From Ignavibacteria bacterium (GTDB lineage: Bacteria > Bacteroidota > Ignavibacteria > UBA10030): a stretch of DNA of 64,000 bases. The first letter of the stretch is position 1, and every line of letters starts with the position of its first letter. The stretch spans positions 62,001 through 126,000 of the forward strand of contig VGVZ01000005.1 in assembly GCA_016873805.1 (NCBI GenBank), read 5' to 3'. Both the position numbers and the translations under genes were made by a program. Of the stretch, positions 9,289 to 19,962 are shown piece by piece. The notes below the pieces were generated by a model. It was not told the origin of the DNA and searched no databases. It saw only the letters and a program-made list of their open reading frames with translations.

Positions 9289-10233
9289 ATGCCGGATGTC
9301 ACTATTGTCATCGTGAATCATAACCGGAAGGACCTCCTCAGGGATTGTCTCAATTCCATCGAGGAGAACGACGTGAGCGTTGAGGTATTTGTTGTCGATA
9401 ACGGCTCGAACGACGGCAGTGTGGAGATGCTGGAAGATGCGTATCGTTGGATTCATCTCATTCGGAATCGGAACAACGAACGATTTGCGAAACCAAACAA
9501 CGATGCGATTCGCCGCGCGTCCGGACGCTACATCCTCTTGCTGAACAACGATGCGATACTACGGCCGGGCTCACTTCGTGAACTGGTCTCCTATCTTGAG
9601 GCGCATCCCGATGTGGCCATGGTAGGCCCGCAACTTCTGAATCCCGACGGAACGATTCAACAGTCATGCCACGGGTTCGTTTCGCTGCGCACACATTTTT
9701 TTGATATGGTTCTTCTTGATCGGTTGTTTCCCCATTCCCGATATTTTGCAGCGGCTCCGATGACCTATTTCGATTACAAGACGGAATCAGTCGTTGATCA
9801 TGTGATGGCGGCGGCTGTCCTTGTGCGCCGCGATGTTCTGCTGAAGATTGGATTGTTCGATGAACAACTGAGTGTGTACTACAACGATCTCGATCTCTCG
9901 TATCGGATGGCGCAGGAAGGATGGAAGAGTGTGTTTCTCCCTGCCGCGAAGGTTACTCACTACGGCGGACATACTGCGAAGCCCATGATGGATGACCTTA
10001 CCTTCTTTCGTGAGCAATACGAGAACATCTTCCATTACTACAGGAAACACTTCGGCAAACGCACGGTGCGGATTTACCAGATTATGCTCCTGGTGGGATT
10101 CCTCCCGCGTGCAGTGTGGTGGAGCGTCCTGTCTCTTTTTTCGAGATCCGAGAGGATCTCGCAGATGCGTACATTTGCGCTTCGGACCGTCCAGCTCGCT
10201 CTGAGTACTCTGATCGATGGGGAGAAGGAATGA
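9289..10233 (+). CDS. Glycosyltransferase family 2
   Basis: VTIVIVNHNRKDLLRDCLNSI ... VDNGSNDGSVEML ... LLLNNDAIL. Confidence 0.9.
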   Translation: MPDVTIVIVNHNRKDLLRDCLNSIEENDVSVEVFVVDNGSNDGSVEMLEDAYRWIHLIRNRNNERFAKPNNDAIRRASGRYILLLNNDAILRPGSLRELVSYLEAHPDVAMVGPQLLNPDGTIQQSCHGFVSLRTHFFDMVLLDRLFPHSRYFAAAPMTYFDYKTESVVDHVMAAAVLVRRDVLLKIGLFDEQLSVYYNDLDLSYRMAQEGWKSVFLPAAKVTHYGGHTAKPMMDDLTFFREQYENIFHYYRKHFGKRTVRIYQIMLLVGFLPRAVWWSVLSLFSRSERISQMRTFALRTVQLALSTLIDGEKE

Positions 10234-11111
10234 ACGTCCGGACATCGATCATCATCGTGAACTACAACGGCCTCCTCCTCACCCAGGCACTGCTGGATTC
10301 GCTCCGGCGACACGCGCCGGGACACGAGGTCGTCGTCGTCGACAACGGATCCACGGATGGAAGCGCCGACACGTTGCAGGAGTCGCTGTTCGACGTGAAG
10401 CTTGTCCGCTTGGAGCGCAATCTCGGTTTCGGGTTGGCGAACAACAGAGGTGCGGACCATGCAACGGAAGAATTTCTTTTCTTCTTGAACAACGACAGCA
10501 TTGTGCGATCTGATGTTCCTGCCGCGTTGGCCGCTTTTATGATCGATCATCCCGATATCGGTCTCTGCGGACCAAAACTCCTCAATGCCGATGGTTCGTA
10601 TCAAGTGTCTCACGGTTTCGATCCCTCGTTGTGGAACGAATGGAGGACAAGACGCTTGCAAAAACGTGGTGGAAGGCGCGACCAGGCGGCCGAAGTGCCT
10701 CCGCATCCGGATTGGCTCTCGGGCGCCGCGCTGATGACACGGAAGACGCTCTTCCGGACGGTGGGGGGATTTGATCCGTCGTATTTTATGTACTTCGAGG
10801 ATGCCGACCTGTGTTGTCGCATCCGTGAAGCAGGTTTTCGGATTGCCTATCTCCCTGAGATCTCGCTTGTTCACCTGCGGAGACGAACGGTCGACCGAGA
10901 GTCGTCAAGAATCAACGTCGAGTACCGAAGAAGTCAGATTCGATATTATCAGTTCCATAGGGGCGGATTATCGATAGTTCTGCTCCGCGCGTACTTGTTC
11001 GCGAAGTTCGGGTTGATTTGGATCGTCTCGCGGAGCAACACCACGCGACAAAGGACCGCAGCGGCGATTGTCAGACTTGCCATCGGGCGATCGTCGGAAG
11101 ATCCCGGATGA
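10230..11111 (+). CDS. Glycosyltransferase family 2
   Basis: SIIIVNYNGLLLTQALLDSL, VVVDNGSTDGSADTL, FFLNNDSIV; ATGA overlap with upstream GT. Confidence 0.9.
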   Translation: MNVRTSIIIVNYNGLLLTQALLDSLRRHAPGHEVVVVDNGSTDGSADTLQESLFDVKLVRLERNLGFGLANNRGADHATEEFLFFLNNDSIVRSDVPAALAAFMIDHPDIGLCGPKLLNADGSYQVSHGFDPSLWNEWRTRRLQKRGGRRDQAAEVPPHPDWLSGAALMTRKTLFRTVGGFDPSYFMYFEDADLCCRIREAGFRIAYLPEISLVHLRRRTVDRESSRINVEYRRSQIRYYQFHRGGLSIVLLRAYLFAKFGLIWIVSRSNTTRQRTAAAIVRLAIGRSSEDPG

Positions 11112-11115
11112 GTCC

Positions 11116-12234
11116 ATGAGTCATATCGTCATCGATGCACGAAAATACTTCGATTACGGAATCGGCACCTATCTTCAGGAGTTGACGTCACAGCTGGCTC
11201 AGCAGGATACCCAGCATACGTACTCCTTGATCGCCGGTAGTGAAGCGAGGACTCAGTCGCTGGGTCCTGAGCAGTGGCGAAAGTCATTCGTGCCGTATCG
11301 GAAGTATTCTCTTTCGGAGCTCCTTTTCCTGGGAGGGCATGCCCGCCGGACCCTCCGGGCCGATTTGTTGCACATTCCACATTATACCCTTCCGTTGTTC
11401 TGTGAGGGGAGAAGCGTGGTCACCATCCATGATCTCATCCAGCTCAAGTTTCCTCAATACTTCAACGCATTGAAGCGCGGTTACGCACGTGGGGTCATTA
11501 GTCACGCGGTCAGAAATGCCGGTGCGGTTATCGCGGTCTCGCAGACGACCAAGAACGATCTTCTCGACATGTTCAGTGTCGATGAAGCGCGTATCCATGT
11601 TGTCCACAATGGGGTCAGTTCAGTGTATTCGGTTGAAAACGACACTGCACGCATCGACCATTTCTTGAACGACGCAAATGTGTTTCGGCCGTATCTCCTC
11701 TACGTTGGAAGTCTGAAGCCACACAAGAACATTGGATTGTTGCTTGATTCGTTCGCCAGGTTGCACCAGGCCGATCCACAACTTCAACTCGTCATGGCCG
11801 GGGAGCGGCTCGAGCAATACCCTCGACTCCTCGATCGAGCAAAAAGTCTTGGCGTGTGGAATGCGATTCGGGAACTCCGTACATTGAGCCGGAATGAACT
11901 GCGTCTCCTCTACAACGGTGCGGCTCTTCTTGTGATGCCGTCGCAGTATGAGGGATTCGGATTGCCGCCGCTTGAAGCGATGGCATGCGGGACACCGGTA
12001 GTTTCGTCTGCGGGGGGTTCACTCCCCGAAATCGTTGGAGACGCGGCAATCGTTGTTGCAGAACCCAGCCCAGACGACTGGGCGAGGGCGATTGATGATG
12101 TGCGGAAGGACGAAGGATTGCAGAGGAAGATGCGCGAGAAAGGATTGCGTCGCGCAGCGGCGTTTTCGTGGGTACGATGCGCGTCAATGACGCTGCAGGT
12201 CTATCGCCAAGTCCTTGCCGCAACCGGGAGGTAG
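11116..12234 (+). CDS. Glycosyltransferase family 4 (GT1-type)
   Basis: [48 protein letters not shown]. Confidence 0.9.
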   Translation: MSHIVIDARKYFDYGIGTYLQELTSQLAQQDTQHTYSLIAGSEARTQSLGPEQWRKSFVPYRKYSLSELLFLGGHARRTLRADLLHIPHYTLPLFCEGRSVVTIHDLIQLKFPQYFNALKRGYARGVISHAVRNAGAVIAVSQTTKNDLLDMFSVDEARIHVVHNGVSSVYSVENDTARIDHFLNDANVFRPYLLYVGSLKPHKNIGLLLDSFARLHQADPQLQLVMAGERLEQYPRLLDRAKSLGVWNAIRELRTLSRNELRLLYNGAALLVMPSQYEGFGLPPLEAMACGTPVVSSAGGSLPEIVGDAAIVVAEPSPDDWARAIDDVRKDEGLQRKMREKGLRRAAAFSWVRCASMTLQVYRQVLAATGR

Positions 12235-12256
12235 AACGAGCTCCGAAACGACGACA

Positions 12257-12844
12257 ATGCCGAAAACAAGGAAACGTCCCCAGATTGGCCTATTTGGCGG
12301 ATCATTCGATCCACCCCATTTGGCCCATCTGATCATCGCAGAGTGTGCCAGGGAACAGCTTGAACTCGAAAAGGTGATATTCATCCCGGCCCATCAGTCC
12401 CCCCACAAAACCGGACCGATCCTCACGGCTCCTACACATCGCAAAGAAATGACGGCAATTGCCATCGAAGGTCACTCCGCCTTTGAGGTATCAGACGTTG
12501 AAATGCGGCGAAAAGGGATCTCCTACACGATCGATACGCTGAAGCATTTTCGCGAGAGGTATCCGGGTGCGGAGCTTTTTCTTATCGTCGGGAGTGATAG
12601 TCTGGATCAGTTCCAATCATGGAAATCGCCAAAGGAAATCCTTTCACTTGCTACGTTGACAGTGTTTCCTCGCAGATGGGGAGTCGAGGTGAAAGACAAG
12701 TCTACGATCATTTTGCATGCTCCGGTCATCGAAATTTCCTCGACCGATATCCGACGGCGCGTGAAGATGGGGCGTACGATACGCTATATGGTTCCCCCAA
12801 AAGTGGAGAAGTACATCCGCCTCCATCACCTTTATTCGATGTAG
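12257..12844 (+). CDS. nadD: Nicotinate-nucleotide adenylyltransferase
   Basis: IGLFGGSFDPPHLAHLIIAE, EISSTDIRRRV. Confidence 0.92.
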   Translation: MPKTRKRPQIGLFGGSFDPPHLAHLIIAECAREQLELEKVIFIPAHQSPHKTGPILTAPTHRKEMTAIAIEGHSAFEVSDVEMRRKGISYTIDTLKHFRERYPGAELFLIVGSDSLDQFQSWKSPKEILSLATLTVFPRRWGVEVKDKSTIILHAPVIEISSTDIRRRVKMGRTIRYMVPPKVEKYIRLHHLYSM

Positions 12845-12880
12845 ACCTTTCCTCTCGCCGTTCACCCGTCGCGGCGATTC

Positions 12881-12911
12881 TTGCAGGAACTCGCAAAGTT
12901 TCGTACCTTTT
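12881..12911 (+). promoter_or_regulatory. Putative promoter TTG-N20-TACCTTTT upstream of the tRNA-Arg region
   Basis: TTG 12881-12883, TACCTTTT 12904-12911, 20-nt gap. Confidence 0.5.
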
Positions 12912-12987
12912 CGTCCGAGCCAAAGAATTTCGTGGACACGGAGAGACGACCGTTAGAGTAGCTGTGCCGTTGACAGTCCACGAACGC

Positions 12988-13010
12988 AATCATCGCCCCT
13001 GTAGCTCAGT
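12988..13010 (+). repeat. Partial copy of the tRNA-Arg 5' end
   Basis: AATCATCGCCCCTGTAGCTCAGT matches 22/23 with 13130-13152, the start of the intact tRNA. Confidence 0.8.
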
Positions 13011-13012
13011 CC

Positions 13013-13114
13013 CAAAATGGCCGACGAACGATGTTGTGAGTCGCTGCCATTTTGAGCCTGCCCGCCTCAGTGAATTGAATAAGGCAGGCGGGGATCCCGC
13101 CGTTCGGCGGGATC
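13013..13114. repeat. Palindrome-rich segment with three inverted repeats
   Basis: CAAAATGGC/GCCATTTTG (13013-13021/13046-13054), GCCTGCC/GGCAGGC (13056-13062/13083-13089), GATCCCGCCG-TT-CGGCGGGATC (13093-13114). Confidence 0.75.
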
Positions 13115-13136
13115 GGAGCTACCGTTTGGAATCTTC

Positions 13137-13210
13137 GCCCCTGTAGCTCAGTTGGATAGAGCAGCGGTTTCCTAAACCGTTGGTCGGACGTTCGAGTCGT
13201 CTCAGGGGCA
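13137..13210 (+). tRNA. tRNA-Arg (anticodon CCT)
   Basis: Cloverleaf: acceptor GCCCCTG/CAGGGGC, anticodon loop TTCCTAA, T-arm GGACG-TTCGAGT-CGTCT, discriminator A. Confidence 0.93.
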
Positions 13211-13323
13211 CGGCACACGCTCTTCGCCGGCACGAGCCGAGACTGAGAAAGGAACTGCTGGCGTTAGCGTTTCGTTCAATCGCGTAATTCACCTCAATCC
13301 CATCAACAACGTCTCGGAACCTC

Positions 13324-15018
13324 ATGCGTCTCAGTTATGCCTTCATCCCGACACTGAAAGAGATCCCGGCCGATGCAACAATGAAGAGTCACCAGTTGAT
13401 GCTTCGGGCCGGGTTGATGCGGCAGCTCACGGCCGGAGTCTATGCATTCCTTCCTCTCGCGTATCGCGCGATGCTGAAAGCAATGGAGATCATTCGCGAA
13501 GAGATGAACGCGATCGGCGGTCAGGAATTTCACCTGCCGGCATTGAATCCCGAATCGTTGTGGGTGACGACGGGTCGACGGAATATTCCGAACCTCATCC
13601 TGAGCATCAAGGAACGCGATCTTGTTCTTGCGCCGACGCACGAGGAGGTGATCGCGTGGCTGGCGGCGTATCACATTCAATCGTACAAAGACCTGCCCCA
13701 GATATGGTATCAGATCCAGACGAAATTTCGGAATGAGCCGCGTCCGCGTTCGGGCGTTCTGCGCGGACGTCAATTCATCATGAAGGATTCGTATACGCTT
13801 GATGCGACCTGGGAAGGTCTCGACGCTAGTTATCAAGCTCACGCGGAAGCGTATCGCAAGATCTTCCGTCGATGCGGTCTGGACTTCTTTGAAGTGGGCG
13901 CTTCGAGCGGAGCTATGGGAGGGACCGGATCTCAAGAATTCATGATAGAGTCTCCGTCGGGTGAGGACACCGTTGTTTTGTGCCCGAAATGCGGATATGC
14001 AGCGAACCTGGAAATCGCTGAATCGGCCCTGCCGCCCTTGGAACGAAAATCGGAAACGAAGCCGCTGGAAGAAATCCATACTCCCAACGTTCGGACTATC
14101 GACGAGCTTGCCCGATTTCTAAAGGTTGACCAGACGCGATTGGCAAAATCGGTCGTGTATCAGCACGATGGAAAGCCGCTCCTCGCTCTCATGGTCGGCA
14201 ATGACGAATTGAACGAAGCAAAGCTCACAGCGGCACTCGGCGCGGGGGAAGTCAAGCCGATCCCGACTGAAGAACTACTGGCGCTGACCGGAGCCGATGG
14301 AGGTTCAATCGGCCCGGTGGGATTGAAGAATTTTCGCATCATTGCGGACAGGCGGTTGAAGAATGCAAACGGAATGATCAGCGGCGCGAACCGGAATGAC
14401 TATCATCTTGGTAACATCGATTTCACGCGCGACGTGACGCTCGAGGGCTTCCACGATCTGCGAACGGTTGAATCAGAAGAACCCTGTGTTTCCTGCAATT
14501 CGCCGTTGAAAGTTTCCAACGCCATCGAATTGGGGCACATTTTCAAGCTTGGGACAAAGTACTCCGAAGCTCTCGATGCGACTTTCCTGGATGAAAACGG
14601 GAAAGCCCAGCCGGTCATTATGGGGAGCTATGGCATCGGTGTGGAGCGGATCATCGCATGTCATATCGAACAAAGTCATGATGAGCATGGGATTGTGTGG
14701 AACAAGGCCCTGGCGCCGTACGATCTCCATCTGATCGCAGCGAATATGAATCACGAAGAGACCGTGAAGATCTCAGCCGGACTCTATGAGGAGTTGCGGG
14801 AGATCGGGGTCGAAGTGCTCTTTGACGATCGGACAAACGTTTCTCCTGGGTTCAAGTTCAAGGATGCGGACCTCATGGGGATGCCTGTTCAAGTAATCGT
14901 TGGTGAACGCGGGTTGAAAGAGCGAAAGATTGAAATCAAGCGAAGGCGGAGCGGAGAACGGACACTTGTGCCGATCCAGGATGCCGTCGGAGCGATCCGG
15001 AAAATGATTGCCGACTAG
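13324..15018 (+). CDS. proS: Prolyl-tRNA synthetase (bacterial type with editing insertion)
   Basis: MKSHQLMLRAGLMRQLTAGVYAFLPL, LAPTHEE, GSYGIGVERI. Confidence 0.95.
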   Translation: MRLSYAFIPTLKEIPADATMKSHQLMLRAGLMRQLTAGVYAFLPLAYRAMLKAMEIIREEMNAIGGQEFHLPALNPESLWVTTGRRNIPNLILSIKERDLVLAPTHEEVIAWLAAYHIQSYKDLPQIWYQIQTKFRNEPRPRSGVLRGRQFIMKDSYTLDATWEGLDASYQAHAEAYRKIFRRCGLDFFEVGASSGAMGGTGSQEFMIESPSGEDTVVLCPKCGYAANLEIAESALPPLERKSETKPLEEIHTPNVRTIDELARFLKVDQTRLAKSVVYQHDGKPLLALMVGNDELNEAKLTAALGAGEVKPIPTEELLALTGADGGSIGPVGLKNFRIIADRRLKNANGMISGANRNDYHLGNIDFTRDVTLEGFHDLRTVESEEPCVSCNSPLKVSNAIELGHIFKLGTKYSEALDATFLDENGKAQPVIMGSYGIGVERIIACHIEQSHDEHGIVWNKALAPYDLHLIAANMNHEETVKISAGLYEELREIGVEVLFDDRTNVSPGFKFKDADLMGMPVQVIVGERGLKERKIEIKRRRSGERTLVPIQDAVGAIRKMIAD

Positions 15019-15022
15019 CACT

Positions 15023-16462
15023 ATGAATCCCTCAGTTCGCCCATTCTATCTTGCCGGTGAGTGGTTGTCTCGGGAGGGTCATCGGACGCGCAATACGCTC
15101 GATGTTCGAAACCCTTTCGACGGCACTCTCGTTGCCACAGTTGCGCTCGCGTCACAGGAAGATATGGAGCGCGCGATCGAGGAGACCCGTCGGGGATTTG
15201 AGGAGACGCGCACACTGGGGAGCTATGAGCGGGCCGAGATTCTTGCGGGCATTGCCGCTCAGTTGAGTGCCCACAAAGATGAGGTTGCCCATCTCATCAC
15301 ACTGGAGGCGGGGAAACCGATTTTGTTCTCCCGGCTGGAAGTGGATCGCGCGATCATGACATTTCAAGTCGCTTCCGAAGAAGCGAAACGCATTCCGGGT
15401 GAAGTGATTCCGCTCGATCTGAATGCGGCATCTCGCGATCGCATCGGCCTTGTACGGCGATTTCCGTTGGGAGTGATACTGGCGATTTCGCCCTTCAACT
15501 TCCCGCTGAATCTTGTCGCCCACAAAGTGGCGCCGGCGATGGCGGCAGGGAACGCATTCATTCTGAAACCCTCGTCAAGTACGCCGCTGACCGCACTCCG
15601 ATTGGCGGAGGCGATTGAAGCAGCGGGATACCCGAAGAGGGGTTTCGCTGTTCTTGCAACTCGCGGCTCGGATGCGGAGATGATGGTGAAGGACGATCGA
15701 CTCAAGATGATCACTTTCACCGGCAGTGCCGATATCGGGTGGTACCTCAAGACTAATGCAGGAAAGAAACGAGTGTTGCTGGAACTTGGCGGGAACGCGG
15801 GAGTCATCGTTGATGAAACGGCCGATCTCGATCTTGCCGTCAAAAAAACGGCGATGGCCGCGTTCGCGTATGCAGGACAGGTCTGCATCAAAACGCAACG
15901 AATCTATATCCATCAGAATCTCTTCGAGCGGTTCGTGGAGCAGTTCGTCCGGCGCACGAAGGAGCTCCATTGCGGTGATCCGATGGATGACCGAACCATC
16001 GTCGGCCCTGTCATCGACGACCAGTCGGCGGAGCGAATCATTTCATGGATCGAGGAGGCGGTTGCGATGGGCGCGAAGGTGCTCACGGGGGGGCATCGAA
16101 CCGGTCGGGTGATCGAACCCACTGTGCTTACAAACATTGACCGACGTGCGAAAGCGTTTTCTCAGGAAATCTTCGGCCCCGTGGTCACGCTCCACCCGTT
16201 CGCGACGATCGATGAAGCTGTGGCGGGAGTGAACGACTCGCGATATGGACTCCAGGCGGGAGTGTTCACGAACAACCTCCAGCACGCCTTCTATGCATAC
16301 CGCAACCTTGAGGCGGGGGGTGTGATTGTGAACGAGAGTTCCTCCTACCGCATCGATCCGATGCCGTATGGCGGAACCAAGGATTCCGGTCTCGGGCGTG
16401 AAGGGATTCGATACGCAATTGAAGAAATGACGGAACCGAAGCTCCTTGTTGTCGAGAATTGA
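15023..16462 (+). CDS. Aldehyde dehydrogenase family protein
   Basis: ISPFNFPLNLVAHKVAPAMAAGN, LLELGGNAG, GQVCIKTQRI. Confidence 0.9.
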   Translation: MNPSVRPFYLAGEWLSREGHRTRNTLDVRNPFDGTLVATVALASQEDMERAIEETRRGFEETRTLGSYERAEILAGIAAQLSAHKDEVAHLITLEAGKPILFSRLEVDRAIMTFQVASEEAKRIPGEVIPLDLNAASRDRIGLVRRFPLGVILAISPFNFPLNLVAHKVAPAMAAGNAFILKPSSSTPLTALRLAEAIEAAGYPKRGFAVLATRGSDAEMMVKDDRLKMITFTGSADIGWYLKTNAGKKRVLLELGGNAGVIVDETADLDLAVKKTAMAAFAYAGQVCIKTQRIYIHQNLFERFVEQFVRRTKELHCGDPMDDRTIVGPVIDDQSAERIISWIEEAVAMGAKVLTGGHRTGRVIEPTVLTNIDRRAKAFSQEIFGPVVTLHPFATIDEAVAGVNDSRYGLQAGVFTNNLQHAFYAYRNLEAGGVIVNESSSYRIDPMPYGGTKDSGLGREGIRYAIEEMTEPKLLVVEN

Positions 16463-16488
16463 GTTTTCCTCTCCGTGAAGTAGGAACC

Positions 16489-19400
16489 ATGCAGAGTTAC
16501 ATTCACCTCCATAATCATTCCCATTACAGTCTCCTTGATGGTGCCGCGACAGTCGAAGGACTCGTGCAAGCCGCGGTGGCCAATAAGATGCAGGCCGTTG
16601 CACTGACCGATCACGGAGTCCTTTCAGGCGCGATCGAATTCTACAAAAAGGCGCTCAAAGCCGGGGTCAAACCGATCATCGGTTTCGAGGCTTATATTGT
16701 GACAAAGGGGAGCAGGTACGACAAAGGTTCCTCCGGGGAGATGGGGACACGCGGGAGAGGAAAGGCGCCGTATCATCATATTCTTCTCCTCGCAAAGGAT
16801 GAAACGGGCTACAAGAACCTCGTCAAGCTCAGTACGCTTGGGTACACCGAGGGATTCTACTACAAACCTCGCATCGATCTCGAACTGCTCGCAAAATTCA
16901 AAGATGGCATCGTTGCGACCTCGGCGTGCCCCGGTGGAGTTGTGTCCGCCTCCCTGGCAAACGACGCATATGACGAAGCACTCGAAGTCGCGGGCCTCTA
17001 TCGAGACCTGTTTGGTGAAGACTTCTACATCGAAATCCAGAATCATGGGTTGGACATCGAGGTGCCGATCTTGAAACATGCACCTCGGTTGGCGAAGGAA
17101 TTGGGACTGAAACTTGTCGCGACCAACGATGTACACTACATCGAGCGTGATCATGCCCTTCCTCACAACATCATGCTGTTGATTCCGGACGCGAGCAGCA
17201 CGAACTCGCCGGACTACATGTCTCTCCGCTACAAGACCGACCAGCTCTATTTCAAATCTGCTCAGGAAATGGGAGAGTTGTTCAAGGAATTTCCCCAAGC
17301 CCTGAGGTCGACCGTGGAGATTGTCGAGAAATGCAATCTTGAGTTGGATCTCAAGCGGACGTACATGCCCAGGTTTCCGATCCCCGATGGCTTGGGGGCC
17401 CAAACACTTGAAGAATATCTTGATCGATTGACGAGGGAACGAATCAAGGAACGATATCCTGTGATCACACCTGAAATCACGGAACGGCTTGACTATGAAC
17501 TCTCCGTGATCAAGGGAATGCAATACGCGGGATATTTCCTCATCGTGCAGGATTTTATCAATGCCGCTCGCGCGATGGGGGTGCGGGTGGGCCCCGGACG
17601 CGGAAGCGCGGCGGGAAGCCTCGTCTCGTACGCTCTTGGCATCACCGACGTCGATCCGTTGTACTATGGGCTGCTCTTTGAGCGTTTCCTCAATCCGGAG
17701 CGGATCAGCATGCCCGACATCGACGTCGATTTCTCGGACGACAGACGTGAGAAGGTGATCCAGTATGTGCGTGAGAAGTATGGGGCCGATTCGGTCTCTC
17801 AGATCATCACGTTCGGCACCCTCTCTTCGCGTGCGGTCCTGAAAGACGTTGGTCGCGTTCTCGGCATTCCGCTCTCTACGATCGAATCGATTACGAAGCA
17901 GATCCCGGTGATCCAAGGTAAGGTGCCGCCGCTCGCCGAAGCGATCGAGACCATTCCGGATCTTCGGTGGGTGAAAGAAAGCAAGGACGAACAGATCCGG
18001 ATGATGGTGGACGCCGCACTCGTGCTCGAAGGGATGAACCGCAATGCATCGACGCACGCGGCGGGCGTTGTCATCGCCCCGGGCGATATCAGCGACTATG
18101 TCCCTCTCTACAAGACGCCCCAAACCGAATTGGTGACGCAGTACAACATGAAGGATCTTGAGGATGCCGGACTCCTCAAGATGGACTTCTTGGGCCTGCG
18201 GACGCTGACTGTCCTGGAGAACGCGCTCGCGCTCATCAAAGACAACCATGGTATCGATCTGGATCTCGACAAGCTACCGGTGGACGACCAGAAGACCTTT
18301 GAGCTTTTTTCAAAGGGACAGACCGTCGCAATGTTTCAGTTCGAGAGCTCGGGCATGCAAGACTATCTCCGCAAGCTCAAACCCACCGTCATTCACGATC
18401 TCGTTGCGATGAATGCTCTCTATCGGCCGGGACCGATGCAGATGATCGATGATTTCATCGCTCGAAAACACGGGCGACAGCAGATCAACTATTTGCATCC
18501 CAAGCTCGAGGGAATCCTGAAGGAGACGTACGGCATTATCGTCTATCAGGAACAAGTGATGAGAATCGCGAGCGAGATTGCCGGACTGAGTCTTGCAAAA
18601 GCTGATCTCATGCGGCGGGCGATGGGGAAAAAAGACAAGCTCCTGATGGCCGAGCAGAAGAAAGAGTTCATCACAGGTGCGCTCGCCAAAGGAATCGACA
18701 AACGGATTGCATCGGAAATCTTTGACCTTATCGAGCAGTTCGCGTCTTATGGCTTCAACAAATCGCACAGTGTTGCGTACACTGTGCTTGCCTATCAAAC
18801 GGCGTATCTAAAAGCGCATTATCCGGCGGAGTACATGGCTGCCACGCTCACGAGTGAGATTGGCGACACGGACAAGATTGTTCTCTTTATCGACGAATGT
18901 CGGAAGATCGGGATCGACGTCCTTCCGCCTGACGTCAACGAAAGCGGAGTGAAATTCAGCGTGACACCGACCGGAATCCGATTTGGACTCAGCGCAATCA
19001 AGAATGTCGGTGTGGGAGCTGTTGAGCAGATCGTTCAGGCGCGGGAAGCAAAGGGACGCTTCAAAGACATTTTTGATTTTGCCGCGCGTGTTGATTTGCG
19101 ATCCGTAAACAAGAAGACGATGGAAAGTCTGATCCAATCCGGCGCATTCGATTCACTCCACAGCAATCGCGCCCAGCTCTATGAGTCGGTAGAAAAGGCG
19201 ATTGCGTACGGACAAACGCATCAAGAGGCGCAAGGGATGGGTCAGTCGAGTCTCTTCGACTCGCCGACGGCGAGGATTCTTCCGAGGGTAAGTCTCCCGG
19301 GAGTACCGACCTGGACCGAGGCCGAAAAACTTTCCCGAGAAAAAACCGTTCTGGGATTCTATGTCTCGGGACATCCGCTGTTGAAGTTCGAAGCGGAACT

Positions 19401-19953
19401 CGAAGGATTCGCTACTGCAACATTTGGGTCCTGCGAAGGGATCAAGCCGAACAGCATCGTGCGGCTCGGGGGTGTCATTACCGCCGTCAAGAAGAAGATT
19501 GACAAACGGGGAAACATGATGGCCTTTGTCACGCTGGAGGATTTCACCGGAAAGGGGGAGTGCATCGTGTTTTCGGATCCGTTCCAGAAATATGGAGAGT
19601 ATCTCCGGCCCGAGGCGATGATTTTTGTCGTGGGGAAGGCCGACATATCGGGCGAATCGCTGAAGATCCTTGTCAACGAAGTCATCCCCATCGAGCAGGT
19701 GAGGGATAGACTCACGAAGCGGATCAATCTCCGTCTTGATCTCGATCGGGTAGACGAGCAAACCATCGTCGAATTGAGGCAGATCCTTGAGCGGCACCGC
19801 GGCAGCTGCGCGTGCTACTTCACAGTTGCCGGTGGCAGCTATGCCAAGAATTCGCTATATTTGACGCGTCGTTTTGTCGTGGCACCGACCCAGGAATTCA
19901 TGGACTCGGTGACGAAGCTTCTCGGAGCTCACGCAATCCGGCTTGAAGGATAG
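16489..19953 (+). CDS. dnaE: DNA polymerase III subunit alpha
   Basis: PHP domain YIHLHNHSHYSLLDGA, VGPGRGSAAGSLVSYALGIT, PDIDVDFSDDRREKVI. Confidence 0.96.
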   Translation: MQSYIHLHNHSHYSLLDGAATVEGLVQAAVANKMQAVALTDHGVLSGAIEFYKKALKAGVKPIIGFEAYIVTKGSRYDKGSSGEMGTRGRGKAPYHHILLLAKDETGYKNLVKLSTLGYTEGFYYKPRIDLELLAKFKDGIVATSACPGGVVSASLANDAYDEALEVAGLYRDLFGEDFYIEIQNHGLDIEVPILKHAPRLAKELGLKLVATNDVHYIERDHALPHNIMLLIPDASSTNSPDYMSLRYKTDQLYFKSAQEMGELFKEFPQALRSTVEIVEKCNLELDLKRTYMPRFPIPDGLGAQTLEEYLDRLTRERIKERYPVITPEITERLDYELSVIKGMQYAGYFLIVQDFINAARAMGVRVGPGRGSAAGSLVSYALGITDVDPLYYGLLFERFLNPERISMPDIDVDFSDDRREKVIQYVREKYGADSVSQIITFGTLSSRAVLKDVGRVLGIPLSTIESITKQIPVIQGKVPPLAEAIETIPDLRWVKESKDEQIRMMVDAALVLEGMNRNASTHAAGVVIAPGDISDYVPLYKTPQTELVTQYNMKDLEDAGLLKMDFLGLRTLTVLENALALIKDNHGIDLDLDKLPVDDQKTFELFSKGQTVAMFQFESSGMQDYLRKLKPTVIHDLVAMNALYRPGPMQMIDDFIARKHGRQQINYLHPKLEGILKETYGIIVYQEQVMRIASEIAGLSLAKADLMRRAMGKKDKLLMAEQKKEFITGALAKGIDKRIASEIFDLIEQFASYGFNKSHSVAYTVLAYQTAYLKAHYPAEYMAATLTSEIGDTDKIVLFIDECRKIGIDVLPPDVNESGVKFSVTPTGIRFGLSAIKNVGVGAVEQIVQAREAKGRFKDIFDFAARVDLRSVNKKTMESLIQSGAFDSLHSNRAQLYESVEKAIAYGQTHQEAQGMGQSSLFDSPTARILPRVSLPGVPTWTEAEKLSREKTVLGFYVSGHPLLKFEAELEGFATATFGSCEGIKPNSIVRLGGVITAVKKKIDKRGNMMAFVTLEDFTGKGECIVFSDPFQKYGEYLRPEAMIFVVGKADISGESLKILVNEVIPIEQVRDRLTKRINLRLDLDRVDEQTIVELRQILERHRGSCACYFTVAGGSYAKNSLYLTRRFVVAPTQEFMDSVTKLLGAHAIRLEG

Positions 19954-19962
19954 TCCGTTTCC

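Noticed and set aside
12988-13210. Integrative-element attachment site at tRNA-Arg
   Set aside because: The duplicated part is the tRNA 5' end, whereas integrases usually duplicate the 3' end, and no integrase is nearby.
16624-18249. 541-aa antisense ORF opposite dnaE
   Set aside because: Shadow ORF from codon bias on the opposite strand of a confident dnaE; no recognizable motifs.
19856-19865. TATATTTG promoter-like box inside dnaE
   Set aside because: No TTG at the 20-nt spacing seen elsewhere, and it lies within coding sequence.
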